This document shows, piece by piece, positions 26,331-37,828 of a stretch of DNA of 64,000 nucleotides (position 1 is its first letter; every line of letters starts with the position of its first letter). Source of the stretch: Bog-473 sp963800725 (GTDB lineage Bacteria; Actinomycetota; Acidimicrobiia; Acidimicrobiales; RAAP-2); the NCBI GenBank assembly GCA_963800725.1, contig CAWDCE010000002.1, positions 22,702-86,701 on the forward strand, written 5' to 3'. A program made the translations under genes and the position numbers. The notes beneath the pieces were generated by a model. That model did not search any database and was not told the DNA's origin. It worked only from the letters and a program-made list of their open reading frames with translations.

Positions 26331-27857
26331 GTGAGTTGCACCGAGGCCCTGACGCGGCCCCGATCGGCCCGACACGCCAAGCCACAGAACGCGAAACACC
26401 TGGACCGCCGAATCTCGTCGTTGTTGTACTTCGGCGTGCTCGCCGTCTACCTGGCGGTTGACCAAGGAAATCACTACGCCTACGACGGGAACACGATGCT
26501 CGCAGTTGCCTCGAATCTGGTGAACCACGGGACACTCAAGACCCTCGGGGCGCTCGATGACCCCTTTCATCTCAGCACGCCCTATGCGCCCTATGGCATC
26601 GCCATGAGCCTGCTCGGCGCCGTCCCCATTGCCCTGGCCAAGGTGTTTGGCCACACCAATGTCTTGATCTCGGTGGTCAATCCCGCGATCACCGCGGGGG
26701 CGGTGGTCGTGACCTATCGCGTCGGCCGTGCCCTCGACTGGCTGGCGATCCATGCCCTCTTGGCCGCCACCGCATTTGGCTTGCTGACGATGGCCCTCGT
26801 CTACAGCACCGAGTATTTCAGCGAGCCGGCGGTGACCTTGTGCTGTGTGGTACTCGTGCTCGGGATCATTCGATGGGGGCAGCGCCGGCCCCTGGCCCCG
26901 CTCATGGTCGGCCTGGCCGCCGCCGCTGCGTTGCAGGTGCGCTCGGACTCGCTGGTGACCATCTGGATCGGGCTCTTGGCCATTCCCCTCTTCGTGCCCC
27001 GCAGTGAGCTGCGTCGGCTCCGATCGCTCGTGATGCTGAGCCTCCCCCTCGTGTTGAGCCTGGTTGCCCTCGGCGCCTATAACCATCTGCGCTACGCCAA
27101 GTACTTCGTCGACTCCTATGGCGGCGTGAACTTCACCACGCCGATCGGGACCGGCCTGCACGGCTACCTCTTGAGTTCGGGCAAGAGCCTCTTGCTCTTC
27201 AATCCCCTCACCGCGCTCGGGGTGGTGGGCCTCGTTCTCCTGGCCAAGCGCAACGGACCGCTCGCCGCGCTGTTCGTCTTGTTGATCGTCACCCGGATGA
27301 TCTTCTTCGCCCGCCTGTCGTCTTGGGATGGAGGCTGGTCGTGGGGACCGCGGTTCTTACTCCCGATCGTCCCCCTGCTCATATTGAGCGCGGTCGAAGT
27401 CCTGCGGGCCACCAAGGCGACCTCGGTGTTGGGCGTCGTGACCCGAGTGGCCGCCGGGCTCTTGGCCGCGGCCAGCGTGGTGGTCAACTACCTGTCCGTC
27501 CGAGTCCCGTACCAACAGTGGCTCCAGGTTCTCGCAACCCCAATGAGCACGCGCTTTCACGTTGGACCGTTCAATAGTGGCGCGGTCTTCAATGCGTATA
27601 CCTACAACCCGAACCTCGGTCCCATGTGGGGCGACGTTCGGCTCTTGCGCCACCATCTGGCCGAGATGGGTCCCGAACTGTGGCGCGACGGCCACGGGAT
27701 TATCGGGGGCGCGATCCTCGTCGTCGGCGCGGCGCTGTTGGCCTGGGCCGCACTCGAGGCCCGCCGAGGCCGCCGTGATGGCACGGCGCAAAGCAGCGCT
27801 CCCGCCGCCGACCCGGCGCCATCGCCGCGGCACAATGCCAGCCTCGCTGCGCCATAG
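26331..27857 (+). CDS. Polytopic glycosyltransferase-like membrane protein
   Basis: 508 residues, GTG start at 26331, with about 10-11 transmembrane helices from residue 30 to 400. The first outside loop reads YDGNTMLAVASNLVNHGT, where the Asp is in the place of the catalytic Asp of GT39/ArnT-type enzymes that use polyprenyl-phosphate sugars. FSSWDGGWSWGPRFLLPI-type loop (LSSWDGGWSWGPRF) is also typical of this group. The C-terminus is a charged tail. It would add a sugar to a glycan or lipid outside the membrane. Intact. Confidence 0.65.
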   Translation: MSCTEALTRPRSARHAKPQNAKHLDRRISSLLYFGVLAVYLAVDQGNHYAYDGNTMLAVASNLVNHGTLKTLGALDDPFHLSTPYAPYGIAMSLLGAVPIALAKVFGHTNVLISVVNPAITAGAVVVTYRVGRALDWLAIHALLAATAFGLLTMALVYSTEYFSEPAVTLCCVVLVLGIIRWGQRRPLAPLMVGLAAAAALQVRSDSLVTIWIGLLAIPLFVPRSELRRLRSLVMLSLPLVLSLVALGAYNHLRYAKYFVDSYGGVNFTTPIGTGLHGYLLSSGKSLLLFNPLTALGVVGLVLLAKRNGPLAALFVLLIVTRMIFFARLSSWDGGWSWGPRFLLPIVPLLILSAVEVLRATKATSVLGVVTRVAAGLLAAASVVVNYLSVRVPYQQWLQVLATPMSTRFHVGPFNSGAVFNAYTYNPNLGPMWGDVRLLRHHLAEMGPELWRDGHGIIGGAILVVGAALLAWAALEARRGRRDGTAQSSAPAADPAPSPRHNASLAAP

Positions 27858-27875
27858 AGGCACACACGCAGAGGC

Positions 27876-29113
27876 TCAGGTGGGCTTGCGCACCGCGATG
27901 TGCACCCCCGACGCCACCGCCTTGAGGTCGTCGTGGCTCATCATTGCGTCGAAGGACTCGAACTCGGAGTGAATGTGCGCCAGGCGTTCGGGTGCGATGC
28001 GGCTGGCGACGTTGGCGGCCTGGAGCAACCAGACGACGGTTTCTGAAAGCGGACCGAACCAATCCGACGCCAAGAGCTCACAGCTCTTGAAGAGCTCTTC
28101 GACCCCCCATTGGGTCATGTTGAAAAAATGAAACGGCACGGCGTGGAGGGGTTGGAGGAAGGCGACCTCGGTGATGATGATGCCGCCCGGCTTGGTGATG
28201 CGGATCAGTTCAGCGGCCGCCCCCAAGGGTTCGGCCACGTGCTCGAACACGGCCTGGCTGTGGACGATGTCAAAGGTGTCGTCAGCGAAAGGGACCGAGT
28301 GGATGTCGCCATAGATGTCGGCCAACTCGAAGGGCAGGTATTCGAAGTTCAAGTGGTTGGGCTTGGCCCGGCGGCGATCCCCGCCCCCGATCTCGAGGAT
28401 CAGAGCATCAGGCGCTGCCGCATCGAGATACCCTTCGATGAAGGTGCTGTAGGGATTGCCGTAATTGATGGCCTCGGGCTCAACAAATCCTTCGAGCTCG
28501 GGCGGGCCGTAGAGCACCACCTCTTCGAGGAGGGCCGCCGTGCCACGGCGGGCATCGGGGACGTCGCCGCGCGTGGCGATCACGAGCGTGTGCTTCTCGG
28601 CGGCCAAGTTCGACGCCGCGGTGGTGGCCACGGTGTAGGCGCCTTCGTTCGTCGCCAGATCCACCGATGCCCGCGTAGGTGTGATCGACAAAGAGGTCCA
28701 CGACGCCGCCGTTGGGTTCATGGCGCAGACGCACCAGAGCATCGGTGAACTCACCAATGAAGGTGCACGTATCGCCGAATCGGCCCGCCGTGTACATCGA
28801 ATGCGCGGGCGCGGGCGTCCATCTCGCCGAATAGGAGAACTCGGGTGAATCGGCCGGTACCCGCCGCTCCATGGTCGAGCCGACGGTGCGCCGTGCATCG
28901 TCGATCGACGTGTGCTCACCGTTGGAGCGATGAAAATTGAACTTAAATTGTGCGAACATCGGCCACGACCCGCTCACAGCGATTGCAATACAGCTGGCCC
29001 TCTTTGAGCCTTCCGTCAGTTGCCTCGACGAAGCGACGTACACGCAGCGTGGCGGCACAAGTCGGGCAGCGCATGAGGCTGGGCCAGTCCGGTCGTGCAG
29101 CTGGCTGGGGCAT
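27876..29113 (-). CDS. SAM methyltransferase with N-terminal zinc ribbon, frameshifted
   Basis: About 412 residues in three frames. N-terminus from 29113: LMRCPTCAATLRV and LYCNRCERVV form a Cys4 zinc ribbon. Next comes SSPEFSYSARW-like sequence in the middle frame, and then LILEIGGGDRRR (SAM motif I), FDIVHSQAVFEHVAEPLGA and GGIIITEVAFLQPLHAVPFH. Breaks lie near 28955 and 28680. It is convergent with the membrane glycosyltransferase. A sugar or lipid methylation role in this locus is inference. Confidence 0.75.
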
Positions 29114-29253
29114 TGGCGGAGCATATCGGAGGCGCCTTTGCCCCCTCGTGCAACGCCGCCGTCGCCGACCTGTCACCACCGGCGGGGTCCACGCTGGTAG
29201 CGTTTTTACACTGGTGTTGCCCAAGCCGCCGGTTCTAGTCGAGGTGCGATGAG

Positions 29254-29891
29254 ATGGTCACAACGCCAAAGCCGATCCTGGCCGTACTGATTGCCGTCGC
29301 ATTTTTGGCAGCGGCCTGCGGCAGTTCCGCCGGCCGCAACGAAGCGGTCAAGAAGCCACATCTGGCCGCGACGGTGACGTCGGTGCCGACGTCGTCGACG
29401 ACCACCACCTCGACGACGACCACCACTTCGACCACGGTGCCGACCTCGACGGCGACGATTGGTCCCTTGGTGACCCGCACCCAGCCCCAAGGGACGTATT
29501 CGGTGTCGCTCCCGCTTCATGGGTCTTCGCCAATGCGTCGGTGCCTTCTGACCACGTGACGAACACCTGGACATCACCAAGCGACACCAACGCGGTGCTC
29601 ACGGTCCTGCTCAGCGGCTGTGCAGGCTGCGTGGTGGCGTCGCCGGGCTCGACTACGCCAGATCCCAAACTCGAGGTACCGGCCGGTGCGACCGTGACCA
29701 AGACGGTCGCACCCAACCAAGTCTTCTACACCAACAATGCCCCCGCGGCCGGCTACACCGACTTTGGCACCGTCATCGTCACCGACAACTCGTCAGGGAT
29801 CTCGGGCTTCGTGAGGTTGGATGCCGTCTTGGCCTCGAGCCAATCCGCCACCGCGGACCAGATCCTGACGAGCTTCGCGCTGAGCGCATGA
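29254..29891 (+). CDS. Putative lipoprotein, frameshifted
   Basis: About 212 residues. The signal peptide LAVLIAVAFLAAACGSS gives a clear lipobox (LAAC). A Thr/Ser-rich linker follows (about residues 43-68), then SDHVTNTWTSPSDTNAVLTV in a second frame, a Cys-X2-Cys site (GCAGC) and beta-rich sequence ending FALSA. The frame change is near 29515. It sits immediately before the secreted propeller gene and may share its transcript. Function is unknown. Confidence 0.65.
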
Positions 29892-29897
29892 ATCGCG

Positions 29898-31578
29898 GTG
29901 GCCGAACGAGCGCGGCGGGGCGGTCGCCTGCGCTCGCTCGGGCGGACCGTCAAGGTCATCTCGGCCACTGCGCTCTGCGCCGCCGCGGTCGGAACCTTTG
30001 TCGCAGCCACCCAGCAATTGACGACACATACGGCCAGCGCGGCCGCGGCGTCGATCGCCCCCCTTCAAGAGTTCGTCAACGGCGGCGCCTACAACCTCTC
30101 GGTGCTCAGCACGGGACCCGACATCGTCAGCAATCCCAACGCCGTGACCTTTGGGCCCAACATCCACGTCTATGCGGAGGGACCGTATGGATCGCTGATG
30201 GAGTACGTCAACGATGACGCCGGCGGGCGGCTGTGGAATTCGTACAACCAGACCTTCGACGCCCAGGGCTCGGGAATTGTCTCCCAGCCCGACCCTGTCG
30301 TCATCGGGGGCATCATCCACGTGTTTGCCGAGGGGGCCAACGGCGACCTGGTCGAATACGTCAACGACGGCGCCTACGGGCGAGTGTGGAATGAATACGA
30401 CGTCACCGCCGATGCCCATGGGCCCACCATCATCGGGTCGCCTCGGGGCATTTTGGTCGGGGGGCTCCTCCACGTCTACGTCGAGGCCGCCAACGGCGAT
30501 TTCACAGAATTCATCACCGATAATGCCAACCACCGATTGTGGAACGCCTACGACCAGAGCGCCTACACGGGGGGTCCCGGCATCGCCTCGACCGCGGAAC
30601 CGTCGCTCGTCAATGGTCAGACCCACGTCTTTGCCCGCTCCACCGGCGGCGATCTCGAAGAGTTCATCAATGACGGGGTGGGCGGACGGGTCTGGAACGC
30701 CTACGACCTGACAACTGCGGCCGCGGGACCGAGAGTGGCGAGCGGCGTCAGTGTCGTGCCGTCTGGGAGCATCTTCCAGGTCTTCGTGGAATCGTCGACC
30801 GGCCAACTCGACGAGTTCGTCAGCGACAGTGCCGGCGGGCGCCTCTGGAACTCCTACGACCTGACCCAAGCCTCCAACGGTCCCGACATCGCCGGGCAAC
30901 CAAGTGCGGTGATGGCCAGCGGCGTCTTGCACGTCGAAGTGCCGAGCATCCTCAACGACCTGATGGATTTCGCCCCGACCAAGGGTTGGGTGGCCACCGA
31001 CGTGACCCAGGGCTCGATCAACGGCGTCACGGTCGCGGACCCCGACGCCATCGCGTTCGCCGGAGTCATGCACGTCTACGCCGCCGGTCCCCTCCCCCCC
31101 GACACCAACTGCACGGCGGACAACTCGTGTACCCCCCAGACCTTCGCCGACACGTTGTTGGTCCAACCCGGCGTCAACGCACCGGTCACCGCCTCGAATG
31201 AATACGCCATCGAGCACTGGGAGCTGCGCGAAGGGGGCGGCGCGGGCTGCGGCAACCAGGCCCCGCTGCAACCGCCCTGGGCGTATTTCGCGGGGCCCGG
31301 CGGGCAACCCGTTGAACACCACGCAACCAAATGCGGGCAGTGGGCCGCTGTGGAACAGCGTCGGGGTCCAGAGCTACCAAGACGCCGCGGGGCATACGTG
31401 CTGGTACTGGGGCGTGTCGGCCACGGCGCAGACCATCACGGGCCCCTACGGCGGCTACGGCCCCATCATCTCGGTCCTCCAGACCCCGGTCGCCGACCCC
31501 TACACCCAGTGCGTCAGGCTCGGCCATGCGGTCGGGGCCAGCCAATGGGGCACGCCCGATTTCTCGTCTGAGTGTTAG
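29898..31578 (+). CDS. Secreted seven-repeat beta-propeller protein with C-terminal NPLNTT domain, frameshifted
   Basis: About 560 residues. An N-terminal hydrophobic segment (ISATALCAAAVGTFVAA) acts as signal or anchor. Seven repeats of about 50 residues follow (about 55-390), each with LxEFVxDxAxGRLWNxYD, GPxIxGxP and hVyVE. This is the size of a seven-bladed propeller of the PLL lectin type. After them, NEYAIEHWELREGGGAGC leads in another frame to NPLNTTQPNAGSGPLWNSVG, a pattern seen in lysozyme-like wall hydrolase domains of actinobacteria. The frame change is near 31300. Glycan binding and wall attachment are inferred. Confidence 0.7.
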
Positions 31579-31590
31579 CGACGGACTCAC

Positions 31591-32618
31591 GTGGCACACC
31601 TGGTAGCCGCCCCGGACAAATTCCGGGGCACCGCAACCGCGGCTGACGCCGCCACCGCGATGGCGGACGCAGCAAGGCGATGTGGTTGGAGCGCGGACGA
31701 GGTGCCGATGTCCGACGGCGGTGAGGGCCTGCTCGAGGCCGTGGGGGGCACGGTGCGCACGACCACGGTGCCCGACATGTTGGGCCGCCCCATCGAGGCG
31801 CAATGGCGCCTGCTCGATGCCACGTCGAACACCGGTCCGACCGCGGTGATCGAGATGGCCCAAGCCGCCGGGCGGGCACTGTTGGCCCATCCGGGTGGCG
31901 AAGATCCGGTGCGCGCCGACACCACTGGCGTCGGGCAGCTCTTACTCGCCGCCCGCGACGCCGGCGCCACCCACATCATTGTCGGCTGCGGCGGCTCGGC
32001 GACCACCGACGGTGGATGGGGAGCGGTCGAGGCCGTGGGCTCACCCGCCGCACTCGCCGGCATCTCGGTGGTGGTCGCATCCGATGTCACCACGGCCTTT
32101 GGCGACGCAGCCAGGGTCTATGGACCACAAAAAGGGGCCACGCCCGAACAGGTGCGCGCGCCTGAGTGCCCGTTTGGGCCGCCTGGCCGAGCGCTACCGC
32201 CGCCACTTCGGCACCGACGTGTCGTCGCTGCCCGGGCGCCGGGGCCGCCGGGGGCCTCGCCGGTGGCCTCGCCGTGCTCGGGGCCACCATCGCCCCGGGC
32301 TTTGACCTGGTGGCCGACCCTGCGCCATCTCGGGACCAAGATCGCGGCCTGCGACCTGGTCGTCACCGGCGAGGGGCACCTCGATCCCCGTCGTTCCACG
32401 GCAAGGTACCCGGCGGCGTGGTCGGCCTCGCCGCCGGAAAGCGGCCGGTCCTCATCGTGGTCGGCGCCGCCGACGACGAGGTGGTCTCCGTGCCTCCGGC
32501 CGGGCGTCGAGATCGTCTCGTTGAGCCGAGCAATTCGGCACAGCGCGCGTCCCGCTCGCGCACCCTCGAGCTCATTGGCGAGGTCACCGAAGCGGCGCTG
32601 CACCGATTTTGCACTTGA
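31591..32618 (+). CDS. Glycerate kinase (GarK/GlxK type), frameshifted
   Basis: About 342 residues, slightly below the usual 370-380. It would phosphorylate glycerate to 2- or 3-phosphoglycerate. Family strings are APDKFRGTATAADAA at the start, MSDGGEGLLEAV, GCGGSATTDGGWG (phosphate-binding) and VYGPQKGATPEQV. The following two thirds need at least three frame changes (near 32155, 32230 and 32380) to read GLAGGLAVLGATIAPGFDLV, VVTGEGHLD and KRPVLIVVGAADDEVV. It sits apart from the polysaccharide genes. Confidence 0.8.
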
Positions 32619-32693
32619 GGTCGCCATCGGCAATGCTGCTCGCGCCGCGAGGCACCCTTCGCGCCGAGACCACGTTCGAGAAAGAAGGATCCC

Positions 32694-33601
32694 ATGGGAC
32701 TACTTGACGGCAAAGTTGCCATCGTCACCGGAGCCGGCCGAGGCATTGGCCGCGAAGAGGCCCTGATGCTCTCGAGCGAAGGCGCCAAAGTCATCGTCAA
32801 CGACGTGGGCGGCGCACTGACCAACACCGCCGCCGACGAACACCCCGCCGAGGACGTGGTCGCCCTCATCAAAAACGCGGCGGCGACGCTGCGGTCAACG
32901 GCGACGACATCAGCTCGTGGGAGGGCGGCAAGAATGTGGTCGACCAGGCCATCGACACCTTCGGCAGCCTCGACATCTTGGTCAACAACGCCGGCATCTT
33001 GCGCGACAAGATGTCCTTCAACATGGAAGAGTCCGACTGGGACGACGTCATCCGGGTCCACCTCAAGGGCCACTTCGCCCCGACCCACCACGCCGCGGTC
33101 TACTGGCGCAACAAGGCCAAGGCGGGCGACGAGGTCACCGGCCGCATCATCAACACGTCGTCAGAAGCCGGTCTCTACGGCAACGCGGGGCAGGCCAACT
33201 ACGGCGCGGCCAAGGCCGGCATCGCCGCCCTCACCTGGATCCTGGCCCGCGAACTCGGCCGCTACGGCGTGACCGCCAACGCCATCGCCCCACGAGCCCG
33301 TACCCGCATGACCGAGAACCTCTTCGGTGACATGGCCAAGAAGGCCAACGACGGCGCCTTCGATGCTTGGGACCCGAAGAACATCGCCAACCTGGTGACT
33401 TTCTTGGCCGCTCCCGAATCGGCTGACATCAACGGCCAGATCTTCGTCGTCTTCGGCGGCAACATCTACGCCATGAGCGCCTTCCAGCCAGTCGGCCAGG
33501 TCACCCGCGATTCGGCCTGGACCCCCCAAGAGCTCATCGACGCCAAGGGCGAACTCTTCAAGGGCATCGACTCGGGCGTGCCGAAGTTCAGCTTCTTTTA
33601 G
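32694..33601 (+). CDS. Short-chain dehydrogenase/reductase, frameshifted
   Basis: About 302 residues. NAD(P)-binding TGAGRGIG is at residues 12-19, LVNNAGILRDKMSFN carries the NNAG motif, and the active site is Ser in NTSSEAG with YGAAKAG (YxxxK). The insert AGDEVTGRIIN is typical of the longer 3-oxoacyl-ACP-reductase-like SDRs of actinobacteria that act on acyl-CoA or steroid substrates. The frame change is near 32880. The SD GAAAGAAGG precedes ATG 32694. Confidence 0.85.
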
Positions 33602-33623
33602 GCCTCAACACCGCCGAGCAGCC

Positions 33624-35269
33624 CTAGGTGGTGTCGGGTACCCCGACCTGGTGGGGGGCGACGTTTCGGTTCGGGATGACGGCCACCACCGGGCCGGCGG
33701 CAACCACCCGGTAACCGATGCCGAGGCGCTTGAGGTCGGCGATGAACTCGGCCTCGGTGACCTGATCGGGCCCGACGGTCGAATAAGCGTCGAATTGTGT
33801 GAGCTGGGCCTGGGCGCTCGGCACGAAGATCCAGGCCGGTGATTTCGCGGCCAGGACCCGGTGGCGGATGGTCTCGGAGCGGTCGGGCCCGGGCAGGGCC
33901 GTGATGTTGAGCTTTGCGCCGCTCAGGTAGTCGAGCCGATAGGCGGCCCAGTAGTCGGCGTACCCGGCGTTGACGCCCGCGGCCTCCAGCTTGGCGATGG
34001 CTGCGGTCGTCGGGCTGTTGGGATCGCCCCATGCGTTGAAGAAAGAACTCAGCGGCACGGCGAACACGGCGAAGTTGATGACGGTCAGTGCCATGACCAC
34101 GACCCCGATCGAGCCGACCATGGCGAGCGCTGCATTGTTCTCGCCCACCGGGTCTCGGTGCCGCCACGCACCGAAGCGCCGCGCTGCCTCTGGTGCCGCG
34201 GCGATGATCATCAACGAGGCCAGCGGGATCACGAAGGGGATGTAGCGACCGTCCTGCCAGTAGTACGAACCCGGGAAATACGACAAGAGCAGCGGAAAGG
34301 CCACGACCCCGGCCGCCAGGGCGATGGCACGGTCTCGTCGAAGGACACACAGCGCCACGGCAGCCACGACGATCACTCCGACCAGGGCCTCGACCAAGAT
34401 GCCGAGGGGCTTGGCGAAGGCCCAGGCCCCGGTCCCGGTGTTGCGCAGGCTCAGCAGGATCCCGACCGAGAATTCGAAGAACTGGCGCAGACGCCCGACG
34501 AAGTGCGGGGCACCCGGGGGGAGACCGAACGTGTTGACCGAGGCCCACGACGAGTTGATGTTGGACCACAACCACGGGAGCGACCCCACGATGGCCGCGC
34601 CCAGCCCGATGGCGATCGAGATGGCCCAGCGCATCGCCCGGTGCGCGCCTCGATCCACCACGATGGCGGCGATCACCAATATCCCCGCCGGCAACAAGAA
34701 ATAGACGACTTCGGGCGAACTCCACCACCCAACCCCCGTCGCCAGGCCGAACCCAATGAACTCGAGCGGCCCTCGACGCCCGTCGAGCATGCGCATGGCC
34801 AACAGGAGCGGTCACCAGAGGCCGCAGAAATTCGGTGACGCTGCGGAACCCCGAATACACGTCCATCGTCGAGGTCGGGACCGCCCAGGCAATGGCGGCG
34901 GCCAACGCGGCCAAAAGCGGATCCGCCACCAGGCGCCGGGCAATGCGCCAGACCAACCAGGGCCGACCCCACCTCCATCAGGATCGCCATGATCTGCAGA
35001 TAGGCCGGGCTGAAACCGAAGAGCTCGTAGCGCAGCGCGATCAGATACGGCTCCACGCCGCCGTAGAACTGGCCCCAGTAAAAGGCCGTGGTGTGGCCGT
35101 GGATGATCTGCTGGGCCATCAACCCGTTGATCGACTCGTCCGACGTCGTCGGACGATGGGTGAGGTACCAGGCTCGCAAAGCAATCCCGATAACCGCGCC
35201 AAGGCCGACGACCACCCAGCCCAGGCGAGCGAACGCCTTAGTCGCCGTGGTCCGCCCCGCCGGGATCAC
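33624..35269 (-). CDS. Polytopic glycosyltransferase-like membrane protein, frameshifted
   Basis: About 548 residues in three frames. The N-terminal piece from 35269 has a first helix (LGWVVVGLGAVIGIALRAW) and the loop TSDESINGLMAQQIIHG, with acidic residues typical of GT39-type enzymes. Around ten further helices follow (VYFLLPAGILVIAAIVV, ALVGVIVVAAVALCVL). The soluble C-terminus ends GVPDTT at 33624. Breaks are near 34955 and 34810. It faces the FkbM-like gene. Sugar transfer from a polyprenyl donor is inferred. Confidence 0.65.
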
Positions 35270-35512
35270 GTCGGGGCTCGGGTTCTGCGTCGATCACCGC
35301 CGCGTCCGGTGGGGGCAATACGGCCTGTTTCCCCCCTCGGATCCACGAGCGTGATGCTATTCGATCCACCGTGCACCCCGGGGGCATCAAGCGTGTCGTC
35401 GTGGGGGCACCGGCGCCGGGGTGCGCCTGGCTGCACGATCGGAGACCCATGGCCCGCGTCGACCCTGGTCAGTGGTACCGGCTCGCCCCGCCGACAAACC
35501 TAAGATGACCCG

Positions 35513-36310
35513 ATGGGCCGGCCGTATTTCGCATCCTTCGCGCCCGATGCCGAAGACGTCGTCTTGTGGCGGGCGCTCCACCACGTGGCCGGCGGGCGCT
35601 ACGTGGCCCTGAGCGCAGCGCCGAGCGGCGCCGAGGCGTTTACCCAAGCTTTGCGTGACCAGGGATGGGGCGGCATGGTGGTTGCCACCGGAGCCGGCGA
35701 TCCCACGGAACGGTGGTACGCACTTCACCGAGCGACTGGCCCAAGGCGATTGGCACGGCCACGACGTCGAGGTCCTGATCGTCTGCGGCATTGGTGATCC
35801 CGCAGAGATCGTGAGGCGCCTCGACCTCAAGGAGTGGCGGCCGTGGGTGGTGCTGGTGAACTCGCAGAGAACCCCGGGTCGACGACAGCACCCCGGGCTG
35901 GGAACCGTCGCTTCGTGCGGCGAATTACGCAGCTGCGCCTCGTCACCGGGCGTTCGCGCCTCTACGTCGCCCAAGAGCACGACGCCGACATTGGCGCAGA
36001 ACTGGCGATCGCGGCCAACAGCGCCGATGACTACACGACACCGAGGGAACGGGCCGCGCTCGCAGCCCTCGCCGACGCCACCTTGGCCCGCGAGGCGGCC
36101 GAGGCGGATGCCAAGCGTTGGCAGGAGGTGGCCACCACGCGATGGCTCTCGCTCATGGAAACCGGTGCCTTCGCCGGGCGCCAACTGAGCGAGGAGCGCC
36201 GCACCCTCGACGAGGAATACGAGGCCATCCACGCCAGTTTGACCTGGCGGGTGGCCCGCCAGGCGCAAAAGCTGACCAATCGCTTCGGATCCAAGCCCTC
36301 GGCCAGGTGA
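35513..36310 (+). CDS. FkbM-like methyltransferase remnant, frameshifted
   Basis: About 265 residues in three frames. DAEDVVLWRALHHVAGGRYV matches the EDVxLWRALxxxxxGfYIDVG start of FkbM enzymes, but the SAM loop IDVGAN is replaced by ALSAAPSG. RDQGWGGMVV fits the following block. The central part usually seen is missing, and DVEVLIVCGIGDPAEIVR and LKEWRPWVVLVN correspond to its end. Residues 170-260 are a helical tail (REAAEADAKRWQEVATTRW). Breaks are near 35720 and 35880. Catalysis is doubtful. Confidence 0.55.
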
Positions 36311-36334
36311 CCACGATGCCCTCGAGTCGGGCCG

Positions 36335-37803
36335 ATGCTCGCGCTCGCCCAGCGCCTCGGCGTGGCCGCATCCGTCCTGGTCGACGCCGGGCCCGCCGAG
36401 CCCCTGGCGCACCCGAGCGATCTCTTGACCCAACTGGTCACCGCCGTGCACGACGACGATGAAAACGACCGACTCTGGTTGCTCATGGTGGCGCTGGCGG
36501 CTCGATTCCCGACCCCAGACGAGGTCGAAGAGGCGAGGCGGGCCATCGGCGTGCGGGGACATCGTCGACGCCACCGTCGTCCTGCTCGACTTCGCCCTGG
36601 CCGGGGCGGCTCGGGGTTCGGCCCCCGAATGCGAGATGTCACTCGTCGCCCACGGCGTCCTTGTCGATGTCGACCACAGCGCGAAGAACGACGTCCATAC
36701 CGGCATCCAACAGGTCGTCCGCCAACTGGTCCCCCGCTGGTCGGGTACGCACCAGATCACCCCGGTGGCCTGGACCGATCGAGACGGCGCCTACCGCTGC
36801 CTTCGGGCCGCCGAGGCGCGCCGGGTGCTGCACTACTTCGATGACCACAGCCGCGGCGATGGCGCCGGGGGACGACACGGTGGCCACCTTGGTGGTGCCG
36901 TGGCGCTGTGTCATCGTTGCGACCGAGGTGGTGGTCGCCGACGCGGCCAGCCGGCTCTCGGGCGTTGCCCAATACTCAGGATCTGCGTTGGTGGCCATTG
37001 GCTACGACGCCATCCCCATCGTCAGTGCCGACCTGGTCCCCAACGGGGACACCTTCATGGAGTACCTCAACATGCTCAAACACGCCCGGGCGCTCGCCGG
37101 CATCAGCACGACGGCGGTGGCCGAGTTCGGGGGCTTCGTCGACACTCTGGGTGCCGAGGGATTGCGGGGACCCGAGGTCAGCGAGGTCCCCCTCGCCACC
37201 TCGGGCGCGCCCTCGACGCCCGGTGAGCCGCGCCAGGATGGCGTGCCCATGGTGGTGATGGTCGCCAGCATGGAGCCTCGCAAGAACCACCTGGCGGTCC
37301 TGCACGCGGCCGAGAAATTGTGGCGGCGCGGCGTGCACTTCGAGCTGACCTTCATCTGCGGCAGCGAATGGGGCACCGAGATCCCCCAACGCATCGAGGA
37401 ACTCACCGGGGCCGGCCGACCCATCACGGTGCACCACAAAGCCGACGACGCCTTGGTCCACGCGTCCTATCGACGCGCCCGCTTCTCGATCTTTGCGTCC
37501 AAACACGAGGGCTTCGGTCTGCCAATCGTCGAATCCCTCGCCGCTGGGACACCGGTCATCACCTCTGATTTCGGTTGCATGCTCGAGTTGGCCCGCTCCG
37601 GTGGCGCCGTGGTCGTCGACCCCCACGACGATGCAGCCATCGAAGAGGCAATGTTCACCCTCTTGAGCGACGACCGACGACTCGAAGAGTTGCGGGCCCA
37701 GATCGCCCGGCGCCCACAACGGAGCTGGGACGATTACGCCCGGGACTTGTGGTCCACCTTGGTGGCACCGAATCTCTTCGCCGACGCCAACGTCGTGGCG
37801 TGA
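36335..37803 (+). CDS. Glycosyltransferase family 4, frameshifted
   Basis: About 489 residues in three frames. The N-terminal region holds LLTQLVTAVHDDDENDRLWL, FALAG and LVDVDHSAKNDVHTGIQQVV. The last frame is intact for 300 residues: MVVMVASMEPRKNHLAVLHA, FICGSEWGTEI and FSIFASKHEGFGLPIVESLA with E-x7-E, then TPVITSDFGCMLELA. Breaks are near 36560 and 36860. The true start near the upstream TGA is not certain. The next gene is a diverged tandem copy. Confidence 0.75.
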
Positions 37804-37828
37804 CGAAACTGGGCGCGCCCAGCGGCCG

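Noticed and set aside
25191..27161. 656-codon minus-strand ORF
   Set aside because: It is antisense to the GT2-GT4 fusion and the membrane protein. Long antisense frames are normal at this GC content.
29793..31322. 509-codon minus-strand ORF with repeated strings
   Set aside because: The repeats come from the propeller gene on the other strand.
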